A stretch of DNA of 64,000 nt from Cichorium intybus (lineage: Eukaryota > Streptophyta > Magnoliopsida > Asterales > Asteraceae): contig CM042015.1 of assembly GCA_023525715.1 (NCBI GenBank), forward strand, positions 91,264,250 to 91,328,249, given 5' to 3'. Below are positions 44,776 to 55,707 of the stretch, piece by piece. The notes beneath the pieces were generated by a model, which had not been told where the DNA came from, made no database searches, and was given only the letters and a program-made list of their open reading frames with translations. The position numbers and the translations under genes are program-made. Positions within the stretch are counted from its first letter, which is position 1. Each line of letters starts with the position of its first letter.

Positions 44776-46721
44776 ATGTTTTAGCTTTTTGTCTAAAAAA
44801 TATTGATGTATTCTTGTTGGTGGTTTTGCAGGGAAGTTTGGAGATATGGTTGTAGCAGAAGTGTCAAGTTGAGTGAAGGGGTGGCAACGTGGTTGACTTT
44901 GTGTGGAAGTTTGACTTTAGTGGCAATAGTAGTATTGATTTTAATTAAAAAAAAGGGGTTTAATGATTAACATGTACTTATGTTGGGGGTGGTGATACCC
45001 GAAGATTCATATTCTTGAGATTCACATGTGCGATGTTTTAAGATAAACTTATATGTCCTTCATATGTTTTCTTAAAAACATTAATATTATGGAATTGTAA
45101 ATTAATTTTTGAGCCGTGTTATGCAACGATTAATATTATGGAATTGTAAATTAATTATTGTTATTCATTTGGTCACTTACTTTGAAAATAAACACTAAAT
45201 ACTTGTGAAAAGGCCAAAAAGATTTGAAGATTGTAGCAATCTTAAACAACCTATAGATATATAAAGGTAAAAAAATTCTTTTATTTTCTTTGGTATTGCA
45301 ACATTATAGTCCTAATTCTTTTATCTAAACGTTTTATTTTAAAAGATGTACTTCTCATATCAATGGATGATATGACACTTTGGTAACTTTATTTTCTGCA
45401 AGACCGTTGTCCATTTGAAAGCTTTTTGTGTGACATTGGCAAAAATATTGTACGTTTCTTTTTTCTTTTATAGTTGTTTCATACTTTTATACATAATTGA
45501 GAATGTGTTTCAGGAAGCGGAATAAATGATATAAGTAAGAATAAGTGTCAGTTTTGACATATTATATGAAAATAAAGATTTGGACACTTGTTTTATGAAG
45601 AGGCTAAAGTTGTGAAAGTGACAAAAGTTTGATAAAAGCTTGGTGGATCCCCATTTCCTAGTTATGTTCATTTAATATATAGTAAGACTGAAAAAGGAGA
45701 GACTTACTTAGGACTCAATTGGTGAAACAACTTTTTGAAGCAAGCATAAAAGTTGGAGAGCTCGTGAAGCTAACTAACTTTGTGAATGGTCCTCTATATG
45801 AGAGTTGTAAAATAGTTTTCAAACTATACAAATGACAATTATATTGCAATTTTCATATTAGAAAATCCACCCCATGATTTCCATGACCCACACCCAAATC
45901 GAATCAAAAACCTAAACCATAAGTTACATGAATGTCTTAGTAGTAAGAATGTGAGAATCCATAAGGTCATGGACGTCACATTTGTTGGTGTAGGGACACT
46001 GCAATTTATCTCTACGTGACAGTTTGACGGCTTCTAGCCTTAAAAAATGTCAATATTTTCATCACATTCTTGCATATTCGTTGCCTTGGCTTTTAGTTCA
46101 ATAAACCAATTATGTAAGATGGTCTAGATTAGTGACATTGTGATACAACTAGGGTTTAATTGCAAGAAAACAAAGGCTATTTGACATTCCAGAGATCAAA
46201 ATCTCTCCCAAAATAATTACTAACATACTACATTCCAAGATAATGACACGAAGTCCAACATATACTCACTTAATTGACCTAACTAGGAGAAATACCAAAA
46301 TGCCCCTACTTAACTCCTTTATTACAAATATTATGCTTCTACTTATTTCCTATCCTTAAACTACAAAATGTAACACATTTTCCCATTTTTATTTCAACAT
46401 TGAATAAAAACAAAATGGGTGTTTTGGTTCGTGGATTCAAATATTAAGATTTCAAATACAATGGAATTTCAAATACCATCTAACATAATTACTTCGCTAA
46501 ACATGCCACATCTTGTGTCCATATCAGCGCCACATCAACAAAAAATACAAATTTTAATAAATATTGAACAAATTTATACAAAATTTCCCGACTTTAGAAC
46601 AAAATCGAAAGTTTCGTGGTTAAACCTCTTGAAAACAAATTTGAGGTACCAAGTTAAACCGAAACTTGATTACTATTTACAACACTATCCCATACTAAAA
46701 CCCACAAAAAGATCAATCTTT
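44776..46721. other. ARF3 3' end and intergenic region
   Basis: 44840-45060 may include the ARF3 3' terminal exon. A repeated phrase TTAATATTATGGAATTGTAAA occurs near 45081 and 45130. The rest is AT-rich with no gene. The 107-codon plus frame at 46419-46742 runs into the antisense of the PPR gene and is not supported. Confidence 0.5.
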
Positions 46722-48410
46722 TCATCCTCTTTTCGCATCTAAACCATTAACAAGTGTTGGTCGGATTAATTTCAATTCTTGAATCCTTTTCTTTTCTTCA
46801 TTCATACCCTCTTTTTCAAGCTCCATTTCCACCATCTTAAACATCGTATCATAAACCACAAACCCTTTCATAACCGCATCCTCCAAAAACAAACACGCGT
46901 GTTTAACTTTCCCATTCTTACACAACCCACGAACCAAAAGACTATAAGTCCCAATTCCCACACTCACATTATTATCCAACATATGACTCAACAAAAAAGA
47001 AATCACCTTCATTCTCTTCAACTTACAACACATCTTCAACAAAGGCGCGTACGTGTCAAAATCCGTTTTCACACCATTTTCTTCCATTTCATGCAACATT
47101 TTAAGCGCGTCCTCTTCTTGCGCGTTGCCACAAAAACTAGTGATCATGGTGTTGTAGGATCGCGTATCGCGTGTAACTCCTTGACTAGGCATTTCATCGA
47201 ACAGTTGGCGTGCGTCCTTTACTCTCCCTGATTTAGATAGAATGTACATTAACGAATTGTAAAAAGATGCATCTAAAACACAAGTTGACTTTATTTTTTC
47301 GTAAATCTTTAATGCTTCGTCGATTTCTTTCGATTTACCAAGCGCGTGCATGACAATCGTGTAAGTTACAACATTTGGAGGACACCCTTTTTGTTCCATT
47401 TCTTCAAGAATTTCATCAACTTTTTTAAATTCTTTTTCACCACAATAAGCTTCTACTAAAGACGTGTACGACACAACATCGGGACAAATCCCATGTTCCT
47501 TCATTTCTTCCATGGTGGTTTGAGCTTTTTTAAAGTTCCTAGCTTTACACCACCCGTTTATTAACGAATTAAAAGTATGCGAATTCGGAGGGATTTCGTT
47601 CTTGAATTCTTGATACATATCATTCGCACGTTCAACGTTTTTCTCTTTTGCTAACGCGTCGATCAATATGTTCAATGTTGAAATGTCTTTTTTAACCCCA
47701 AATTGTTCGATTCTTTTGAATGCATCTATGGCTTCTTCATGAAACCCGGCTTTTCCTAGTCTTCTTATTACTTCTGCCATGGTGTTGACCGTAACATAAT
47801 CCATATGAACCATTTTTTCCACTATTTCCCACATGCGGTCAAACTTTCTTGATTTTCCCAAAGAGTGAACCAATAAGTTATACATATCGGATGAAAATTT
47901 GGAACCCATATGGGATTCAGCCCAAATGAAGATACCATAAGCTGATTTCCAGTTATTATCAAATCTTTTTAACATTTGAGAAACTAAGTCTTGTGAGGGT
48001 GTGACACCAGATTCTTTTAAAGATTGTATGACAGAATCAAGTGATTCAAAGTGCCTTACTAGAAGTTTGGTTATCTTTCTTATATCAGTTTCAGCTTTGG
48101 AGTTTACTGTGATTTTATCATGTCCTCTGGACTCGCCCTGTTTGTAATTTTCCATCCAATATGATAAAGAAGGGAGCACAAAATCATCCTCGGGGGTTTT
48201 CTTGATCGTGGTATCATTTTCTGAAATTCTAACCCAAATTGGAAGTTCAGGAGATTCGGTTGCTTCTATTGGATCATCAGTTTTTGAGGATTCAATCAAG
48301 GTAGAAAATGAACTGTATAAAGCACCACGAAGTCTGTTTATGTTTAAGCTTTTTATTGACCTTGATGAACACGAATTCATCTTGAAAAGTTTCAGTTTCG
48401 AGGTCGCCAT
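46722..48410 (-). CDS. P-class pentatricopeptide repeat protein (At3g22670-like), probably mitochondrial
   Basis: 562 aa, intronless. The true ATG is at 48408-48410 (MATSKLKLF); four upstream codons are open but begin with TTG. P-class PPR proteins are sequence-specific RNA-binding helical repeats acting on organelle transcripts. The N-terminus is Ser/Lys/Arg-rich and hydroxylated, as in a mitochondrial transit peptide. From about residue 150 to 520 there are back-to-back 35-residue motifs, for example TFNSLINGWCKARNFKKAQT, VVSYTSLVEAYC, VVTYTIVMHALGKSKEIDEA and SYNTMITSFCG. There is no E, DYW or SMR tail. Length and motif text closely match my memory of Arabidopsis At3g22670, but a paralogue such as At3g04130 is possible. 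The transit prediction is inference. Confidence 0.88.
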   Translation of the reverse strand: MATSKLKLFKMNSCSSRSIKSLNINRLRGALYSSFSTLIESSKTDDPIEATESPELPIWVRISENDTTIKKTPEDDFVLPSLSYWMENYKQGESRGHDKITVNSKAETDIRKITKLLVRHFESLDSVIQSLKESGVTPSQDLVSQMLKRFDNNWKSAYGIFIWAESHMGSKFSSDMYNLLVHSLGKSRKFDRMWEIVEKMVHMDYVTVNTMAEVIRRLGKAGFHEEAIDAFKRIEQFGVKKDISTLNILIDALAKEKNVERANDMYQEFKNEIPPNSHTFNSLINGWCKARNFKKAQTTMEEMKEHGICPDVVSYTSLVEAYCGEKEFKKVDEILEEMEQKGCPPNVVTYTIVMHALGKSKEIDEALKIYEKIKSTCVLDASFYNSLMYILSKSGRVKDARQLFDEMPSQGVTRDTRSYNTMITSFCGNAQEEDALKMLHEMEENGVKTDFDTYAPLLKMCCKLKRMKVISFLLSHMLDNNVSVGIGTYSLLVRGLCKNGKVKHACLFLEDAVMKGFVVYDTMFKMVEMELEKEGMNEEKKRIQELKLIRPTLVNGLDAKRG

Positions 48411-48427
48411 TCTTGTATACAATCGAT

Positions 48428-48870
48428 CTGTAAGAAGATGCGCAACTGAAATAAAATGTAAAGAACTTAATCAGAAGATTTGGTATAATTGTCGTTAATA
48501 AAGCGTAACAGTATATGCAAGTGTTCGGAGACGTTTGTATACAAGGAATTAGGTATGAAACTTTGAGCTATGAAGATTTGTAGAGCTTAGAGGTCAAGCA
48601 AATTACTTCTGAATGGATAGATATCGAGTTCGCAACTTCAAACCAGAAAATTCATCGTACTAGTTGTAAAATTTGGTGCAACCATTACGATTTCTCGAAA
48701 AAATCACAACTTACAATACTTTGAAATGAAAACTAGTTAATACGACTTTCGATTTCAAAATCAAAATGCTGGGGAAATCAAACATACAGAGTACACGTAT
48801 GTGTTCAAATAGGTTTGTAGAATAACGATTAGATACTTAGATTTGAGCTACAAAGATAGATGTAGGGTAC
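48428..48870 (-). other. Probable 5' UTR intron of the PPR gene
   Basis: On the minus strand a good donor (CGTAAG|GTACCC, exon end at 48871) and a good acceptor (CTTCTTACAG|ATCG, exon start at 48427) bracket 443 bp. The acceptor sits 17 nt upstream of the PPR ATG. The leader exon would then lie around 48871-49000, a GC-richer patch typical of a promoter-proximal exon. Untested by transcript data. Confidence 0.45.
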
Positions 48871-49300
48871 CTTACGAAAAGAGATGGAGAATCAGGAAAT
48901 GGTAAGATGACGGCGCTTTCGCCGAAGAGTAGAGCTGCGGCGGCAGGTGGTGGTAGCGCGGAGTCGCAGAGACAAAGAAAGTTGAGAGAATTAATTAAGC
49001 GGCTTTCAAGCTGGGCTAGCCACTTATATGGTCTTTCGCCCAAATGATATTTGGGCCGTTGGTAAGACCAGGCCAATGGTGAAAAGTTGGGAATAAAAGA
49101 TGTCATTATTTTTATGTACCGAATTATTTTGCTTGGTCCAGTTGTTCATAAAAATACTTATAGACATGCATGATTGTGCACAAAACAATCAAAATTAATA
49201 CCTTCGGTTCAGCGGGCTAATAATCTACTAACTCACGATCCACCAACTAAAGCTACTCATAAACGTAGTATTTCTACGTCTACATCAAAATTATACCCAT

Positions 49301-49611
49301 ACTTCCACCTAGAGGTGCACAAAAAAACCGATTTATAATCCGAATCCGTTTTTCAATCCGATCCGATCCGGTTTTGAAACCGGTTTCTCTCAATCCGATC
49401 CGGTTTAGATATATGAAATTTAAAACCGGTTTTAGCCGAACCGGTTTGGTAAACCGGTTTTGACCACGTTGACCCAAACCGGTTTTGAATATAAATTTTG
49501 GTAGAATCCGGTTTACGAGCCGATCCGATTTTGGCCAAACCGGTTTTGACTTTATTGACCAAATCCGATCCGGTTTTGAAAATAATCCGGTTTGCGCACC
49601 TCTACTTTCAC
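49301..49611. mobile_element. hAT-like MITE with 8-bp TSD, rich in CCGGTTTT
   Basis: The element runs 49309-49603, with terminal AGAGGTGCACAAA on the left and TTTGCGCACCTCT on the right. The flanks are ACTTCCAC (49301-49308) and ACTTTCAC (49604-49611), an 8-bp duplication with one change, as expected for hAT. The interior is dominated by 'ccggtttt' and 'aatccgatccgg' phrases. Non-coding; the ORFs of about 70-118 codons on the minus strand are translations of this repeat. Confidence 0.7.
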
Positions 49612-49639
49612 AAAGATTAATTAATGTATTATTCAAATC

Positions 49640-50115
49640 AACTTATGAATGAAATTTCATATGAATTTTATCCACACGTCACACACATAGAAAATATGCT
49701 TGGAGATGGAAATTGTGGATTTCAGACCATCATCGTTTCTTTCCGTTATTAAGAAGATTATTGGTGTACAATACGGCCTGATTTATGTAAGGAGTTATTA
49801 GCGCATATTGAAAAATATACATTGATATATGGTGACTATTTTAGTAACAAACGTAATTTTGTTGAGTTACTTTGGATAACTTTTGCGGGAATTGGACATT
49901 GATATATTATGTCGGACACTGATTTTCTCATTTGAAACAAGTATAGTGTAATCATTAAATTTTAAGCAAACAAGGTTTATCGAGTTGCTTCCATTTAAGG
50001 CTTGGTCCACAATACATCACAACTCATGTGGTTATTGATATTTTCCAAGTTCACACTAATCATTTTGTGAATGTTGATTTAAATGGATCGTCTCTAACGT
50101 CTACTGTTGTCCAAT
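49640..50115 (+). pseudogene. Degraded OTU-like cysteine protease domain
   Basis: Across shifting frames the plus strand reads 'LGDGNCGFQTII', the OTU catalytic Asp/Cys block. It continues with text equivalent to 'W..IR.DLCKELLAHIEKY' and ends with 'THVVIDIFQVHTNHFVNVDL', where the NHFV segment corresponds to the OTU catalytic His block. Stops interrupt it several times. OTU-domain proteins of this kind are frequent companions of plant MULE transposons. Both catalytic blocks are still recognisable, so decay is moderate. Confidence 0.65.
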
Positions 50116-50626
50116 TATGGAGTAGCTACAAATCATAATGTTTTGATGGATGGAAAACCATGTATAATGTCTAGCTTATAAGTTAGCTAGTCAGCTATGT
50201 TTTTTTACACGTTAGTGATAGTAACGTGTTGAGGTGCCTTCTCAAACTATTCCCATTTTATCCTTTAAAAAAATCAAATATACACAGACACGCTTCACGT
50301 TTATCCTAAATTCCATCCAAATAGCTCCAATGTCTTTATATGGTAAATAAATTCCCTCAAAATCGCTAGAAACTAGCATTGATTTCATCCATTGTCGATT
50401 ACTATAAAGCAGGCGATGTATAGGTTCACTCGAATCCTAAAAAAGGTCGATTCTCTGCCAATCGTTGAGTTCAAGTCAGTTTCTACACAAGAAATCGTTA
50501 ATTAGTTCAAGGTTAACATCAATTTCTCTGTTTGTATCATACGTTGATTGTAATTGTTGATTATAATGGCGGATATTTGCATCGATTCTACCTGATGCGA
50601 TACATGCTTAATAGACTGGTTATTGC

Positions 50627-51387
50627 TGTTGGATTAGGTGTCTAAGCCATGACTTTACAACTATATTTATCTTGTTAATTGAAGCAAAGTCCATTTGGGT
50701 TGCCCTCATAGCTGGAGGTCAGGATAGAGTTCAGTAGAGTAAAAGGTTGATTTATTAATTGTGTAATAAATCAATAGAATTAATTAAATGGTTTATTAAT
50801 ATATTTAAGTGTTAATATATTAATTAGAAACTATAATAATTAATTGAGATTTAATCTAGAATTAATTGGATTTAATTTAGTGATTAAATTAATTAATTAA
50901 AAGTGTGAGGACTAGTTTGTATTTATTCAATAGTTGAATAACTGGCAAAGAGAAGTCCAGGGGCCAAAAGTGGCGCCACCCTTGGAGGCTTCTCTAGGGT
51001 TGGCGAAAACCCTAATTAGGGTTTAGGGATCTGGTCCAAGTGGTCAACAGGCTTGCCCACTTGGAGGCTCCTTAGGGTTTCAGGTGTAACCCTAGGAGGC
51101 TATAAAAGGAACCCTCTGGCTCCCCATTATTCACGCCAAACCAAGATTACTCTGCTGGACTGTCTTCTCCATTGCTGTGGGTATGACTTGCATTTGAGGC
51201 AGGATACTTTTGCTGCTAGCTTCAAGAACAAGATTCAAAGGTTGGTTTTTCTGATTTAAACTTTAGAAATCATTGTTGGCCTTTAGGTTTTAGTTTATTA
51301 TCTTCATAGAAGAAAACATAGATCTTTATAGGGTGCATGTGAACCATAAGCAATTGTTGTGTTCATTGTTTGCTAGAAAACCCTTCA
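50627..51387 (+). repeat. 5' LTR of the young retrotransposon
   Basis: 761 bp, TG...CA. A TATA box TATAAAA at 51101-51107 lies after telo-box-like text (AACCCTAATTAGGGTTTAGG near 51009), so U3 extends to about 51130. The identical arrangement recurs in the 3' LTR. Confidence 0.92.
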
Positions 51388-52295
51388 GTGGTATCAGAGC
51401 ATAGGCTGTTTTCTTGTGAAATTGATATAAACTGCTTGTTTGATCAAAGGGTTTTCGAAAATAAACCCTTGGGAGGCCTAATTTTCGTCCATGGTGGCTA
51501 GGGTTTCAAAAACCCTAGCCTCCCCTGCCTTATCTGCGAATTGCATGCTGCCTAGAATACTTGGTTGTTATTTTTGGTAACTGGATCTTCTGAATAACTT
51601 GAACCTTTATTCCTTGCATGTTAATTTCGAGATTTTGGCTAGGGTTTCCTAACCCTAGCCGCCACCCTTGGTCCCCCTTTGATTTGCTTGCCTTTTATAA
51701 GTAGGTTGTTATTTATGGTAATTATTGGATAATTAAATAACTGGAACCCCTTATCTTTGCATGCTGATTTCGTGACCTAGGGATAAGGGTTAGGAAAATT
51801 AATTTGATTAATTTTTGTGATTCCCTTATTAGATTTAATTAGTTTAATTAAATTGTTTAATTAAAAGACCAATTAAATCACTTAAGGAATTAATTTTAAT
51901 TTTCGAAAAATAGTTTAAAATTTGAGAAAATTATGAGATAATTAATTCTAAAATATTTTAATAAGATTAAAATAAATCTTATATATTTATGATTAAAAGT
52001 TAATTATTTATATATAAGAAAATTGGTTAGTCTTACCGCAAGTAGGCCTCATTCACAAAACTATCCTATAAAGAGGGTATAAGGCGACTGACTATAAAAT
52101 GTTAGTCTAATGGGTATCCACTATTACCCACCGCTCTCCTGGTCAGTCGAGTGTCGTTAGCCGAACGGGTTTGATAGAACCGCTAAGCCTCTTAAAAGTA
52201 TAATGTTATAATTGAAAGTACTAGAACCTTGAACAAAACCCAATCTAGTTACTTTAGGTTAAAAATGTGAATTGGTGTTAATCCATGGAATTGCA

Positions 52296-52373
52296 CATTG
52301 CACTTTGTGGAACGTTGGTGGAGCGTGTGTGGTTTACCGGCACACCAACTGGGGTCCACAAAGACTTGCAATG
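52296..52373 (+). ncRNA. Conserved structured RNA motif, copy 1
   Basis: Nested helices: CATTGCA/TGCAATG (52296-52302 with 52367-52373), CTTTGTGGA/TCCACAAAG (52303-52311 with 52355-52363), an asymmetric bulge (3' side TGGGG), GTTGGTG/CACCAAC (52314-52320 with 52343-52349). These close a 22-nt loop that begins GAGCGTGTGTGG and ends ACCGGCA. All stem pairs are Watson-Crick. Function unknown. Confidence 0.7.
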
Positions 52374-52379
52374 GGTTTC

Positions 52380-52455
52380 TCGATTTTGTCATTATTAACG
52401 GAGCGTGTGTGGTTAACTGGCACGTTAATTAGAGATGACAATTGACTTCGAGAGT
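52380..52455 (+). ncRNA. Conserved structured RNA motif, copy 2
   Basis: An outer TCTCGA/TCGAGA helix, then TTGTCAT/ATGACAA (52386-52392 with 52435-52441), a bulge with 3' side TAGAG, and ATTAACG/CGTTAAT (52394-52400 with 52423-52429). It closes a 22-nt loop beginning GAGCGTGTGTGG and ending ACTGGCA. The stems differ from copy 1 yet still pair. Confidence 0.7.
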
Positions 52456-52757
52456 ACCGAGCATATTTGCATGGTTATTCACACCCGGTTTGTGATCCTC
52501 GGCATCCCAGTCACAAACAGTGGGGCACATCCGAGACTAAACATGCCATTGAACAGTTCAATGTGTCTCAACAGATCTAGGAATTTCATAAGATGAAATT
52601 GATAAGTGTATTATCTACCTTAATGACCATTATGTTGTGATTACGACATCCCTCTTCACACCATAGTTGGGGCATTTTGGGTCCTAGCCTTAATAAATAA
52701 TATATTGGGTAATTATTTAAAAGAAAAAACTAAACTAATAAATTCTGTTTATTGTAG

Positions 52758-53597
52758 ATGTCTGAATCAAGTGTCTATTCTCCTCCCTCTCCTCCTTCAC
52801 CCATTTCTGAGAGCATCAGAAAGCACCTGCTTAATATGGAAAGGCTGACTGGCCTTAACCGTAAGGAATGGCTTCACAATTGGAGACTTGCTCTCGGCAT
52901 TGCTGGCAAGCTTCATCTCACCGAGTATCCGATCTCGGTTCCACAGGAACAAGTCATCATAAATAGTTCTTATGATGAGGGTAACTTCTTAGTTGATGTA
53001 TCCGAAGAAATTTTTGACCTCATGTTGTTGACCATTGACCCCGAATTCTGCAAGGATTTTGAATCCTTAGGGCCATATGAGTTAATGCAATCGGTTGAGG
53101 AAAGGTTCTGAAAACCGGTTGAAGAGGAACGAGCTAGGATCTTCAAATGACTTGCAGAGTGTAAGTTAAAAGAAGGAAGTAGCATCGATTCGCATGTTCT
53201 TCAGATTGAAGCGTACATAGGCGAATTGTACAAACTTGGTTATTCCATGAGCCAGGAGTCGAGTGTTAACACTCTACTCGCTTCACTGACTAGTAAGTAC
53301 GATTTGTTCATTCAGACGTATAGAAAGGAAGACCAGAAAAGGACCTTAATGGAAATGCGTCCACTGTTGATTTTATACGAGTCACTCTTGGACAGGCATA
53401 GCTCCAATGGTTCAGCTACTTCTGGATTAAGTCCAGTGGAAAGACTTAGCAAGAAACGATCCAGATCGTCTGGATATGTCTTGAGCTGGGAATCCACAAA
53501 ATCGGATACAGTCGCAGAAAGATTGGAAGACGCTCCAAGGTCAAAATCTTTTGAAAGCTCAGGTATATCTAAAGACCTCAAAACTCATGTTCCATAA
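52758..53597 (+). pseudogene. Copia-type gag frame with two in-frame TGA stops
   Basis: One reading frame from ATG 52758 to the stop at 53597, interrupted by TGA at 53109-53111 and 53148-53150. The N-terminal part has the Copia gag signature 'LTGLNRKEWLHNWRLAL'. The C-terminal part has 'HVLQIEAYIGELYKLGYSM' and 'LLASLTSKYDLFIQTY', typical of the gag helical (UBN2-like) domain. No CCHC knuckle follows. Both stops sit where Arg would fit, so C-to-T change of CGA codons is a likely cause. Gag would normally form the virus-like particle; this copy can only yield short N-terminal products. Confidence 0.8.
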
Positions 53598-53971
53598 TTC
53601 CTTGATGCATAATGTGATAGTCACATTTTGGTTTGTATGCAGGGAATCAGTAGGGTACGGGACATTGGTGCATAGGAGCACATTTGGATTGGATTTCCGG
53701 CTCATGCAGTTTTGAAGTTTAGTTAGATATTGAAATATTGTTATTAGCTTTTAGATGCGTATGACACTGTCTATCATATAGTACATTGTGCAAGGATTTT
53801 GTTTTTAATAAAATTGTCGATTTTCTTTTAACACATGTTGTTTGAAATATCCTTGAAATGTTGTATGATTGTGTTGAATGCATAATTAGTAATAACTTGA
53901 ATATTGAATGCATCCAAAGTGTTTGGATTTTAGGAATTGTGTCCTTTTATGATTGTTAAGATAAATGTCAT

Positions 53972-54240
53972 AAGAATCAATTCAACCAAAGGTCCAGTTG
54001 GACAGGACATTGGAATCACTTGACTTAGAGTCACTTGATGAGTTGAGTTCTTAATATGCTAAGAATTGAATCAACCAAAGATCCAGTTGGACATGACTTT
54101 GGAATCATTTGGCTTAGAGTCAAATGATGATTAAGCTCTTTATAAAGCACATGTGGCAAGAAATGAATCACCTAAAGATCCAAAGGATAGGATTTTGGAA
54201 TCAGTTGACTTAGAGTCAACTGAAGATTGCAAGTCTTGAA
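53972..54240 (+). repeat. Three diverged repeats, each with two hairpins
   Basis: Units begin near 53972, 54061 and 54158 with 'aagaa.tgaatca'. Each holds a small hairpin (GTCCAGTTGGAC, TCCAGTTGGA, ATCCAAAGGAT) and then a longer one with a constant TAG turn at 54016-54038, 54105-54127 and 54201-54223. Unit 3 pairs TCAGTTGACT with AGTCAACTGA perfectly. Unit 2 pairs TCATTTGGCT with AGTCAAATGA with one G:U. Unit 1 pairs imperfectly. Confidence 0.75.
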
Positions 54241-55334
54241 CAGAATTAACAAAGTCATAAGTTTACATAGAGATGTAAAAGACATTGAGATTAGGAGCAA
54301 CGGACACATCAGTTTATGTGTATTGCTCGAATCCTCAAATAGAACACAATTGTTTGTACTTCACAATATTTGTCATTCGGTATGGCGAATATGACTTCGC
54401 TTATCAGAATAAGCGATTGGATTGAATCTTTGAACAGTTCAAGGACTTCAAAGGAAGTACAAGACCCACAGAACCTGAGTGACAACATAAACTGGGAAAA
54501 TGTTTCACAGTTATTCTATTCCAAGAACATTAATAGTTATAATGTGTCTTAGGGAAGATGATGGAGTGTTGGTCGAAACAGTTCGATCCTCAATGTATGA
54601 GATACATTGTCAATTAGTTTCCGATACATTGAATACTAAACCAGTCAGACCATATTCCAACCACATCCTTCGACTAAGTAGGTTTACAGACACTGTCTGA
54701 AATGTAAAGCTGGGATTGTCCCACTTGTACATTAAAGGTCCAGGGTCTTGTAGTGTTCGTCCGAACCTCACGAGTGGCCTGAACCTAATCAGAAATGTCA
54801 TTTCACTGGCTATCCCGCTGTACCTGGAAAAGAAAGAGCTCTTTTAGAAAGAACTCATATTCTAAGGAGACAGTAGGAGTTGGGACAGTCCTGAATGAGT
54901 TCAGGATTAGCCAAGTGAAATAACCTTTAGTCATCGCTAGGCTTAGAGCAGAAAGCAGATTTCTGTTTTAATACTGACATAACCTTCTCTTGACCAGTAG
55001 TACTGATCACCGTCATAAGTAGTTATGATCGGGGTGACATACCGAATAGTGGTAAAACACTATAGTTGGTACGGATTTTCAATCCGACTACTTGGAAGCA
55101 TTGGTGAGCCCGGTTGCTGCCAATTAAGAGAACCTTAGGACGAGATACAGTCTATGTGACAGTTTGATTGATTTTACAACTGGTCTTAAAACCAGTGGGA
55201 GTAATCATCAAAAGAAACCAACATGGACAGAAACGTACCTTCAAAACATCTCGTTGAGTGAGACGATACTCAAAGTCAAGTAATTGACTTCGAGAGAAGC
55301 GCTCTCAATAGAAGATGAAATCCGAAAGGATACT

Positions 55335-55405
55335 GCATATTGTAAGTCGTTAGTGGAGCGCGTATGGATCACCGGCACACTAATAGGGACTCACAAAGAA
55401 TATGC
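55335..55405 (+). ncRNA. Conserved structured RNA motif, copy 3
   Basis: GCATAT/ATATGC (55335-55340 with 55400-55405), TGTAAGT/ACTCACA with one mismatch, a bulge with 3' side TAGGG, TTAGTG/CACTAA (55350-55355 with 55378-55383). They close a 22-nt loop beginning GAGCGCGTATGG and ending ACCGGCA. Same architecture as copies 1 and 2, about 3 kb downstream. Confidence 0.7.
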
Positions 55406-55662
55406 CAGTATAAAGGTACATGGGCCCGGGATTTCCCCGCGGGCATCTCGCAAGAAAGGATATTCAGATTCTCGAAATATGCCAAAGGATTGGATTTTGG
55501 AGAATGGGCTGAAAGATTTCCATTAAGATGTCAGAAAGGTTTGGATACTCAAAATGTGCCATAAGCTCTGGATTTTGTGAATAGTCCATAACCGTGTCAA
55601 AGCCAGTGGGAGTATTGCTGTTATCTATCTCAATATGTGTGTTACATACTGTTTCTAGGAAA

Positions 55663-55707
55663 CGTCTCTTTTCATTACAAAGTGTAATGACTTGGTGTTA
55701 AGAGACG
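55663..55707 (+). ncRNA. Stem-loop with CAAAGTG apex
   Basis: CGTCTCTT/AAGAGACG (55663-55670 with 55700-55707) encloses TCATTAC/GTAATGA (55672-55678 with 55684-55690) around AAAGT. A relative at 55839-55857 has TCATTGC/GTGATGA around the same AAAGT, pairing through G:U. Confidence 0.5.

Larger units (their letters stand above)
51388..52757 (+). other. Long 5' leader of the retrotransposon
   Basis: About 1.37 kb between the primer-binding site and the gag start, with no open frame of note. It contains 'gctagggtttcaaaaaccctagcc'-type inverted phrases near 51500 and 51650 and, near its 3' end, the first two members of the 22-nt-loop hairpin family (52296-52373 and 52380-52455). In LTR retroelements this is where packaging and dimerisation signals normally lie. 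Confidence 0.7.

Noticed and set aside
46779..47231. 150-codon plus-strand ORF
   Set aside because: Antisense of the PPR gene; the sense strand has continuous PPR repeats.
48907..49050. Short plus-strand frame (MTALSPKS...)
   Set aside because: Lies in the probable promoter-leader exon of the PPR gene; no recognised family. Kept only as an alternative.
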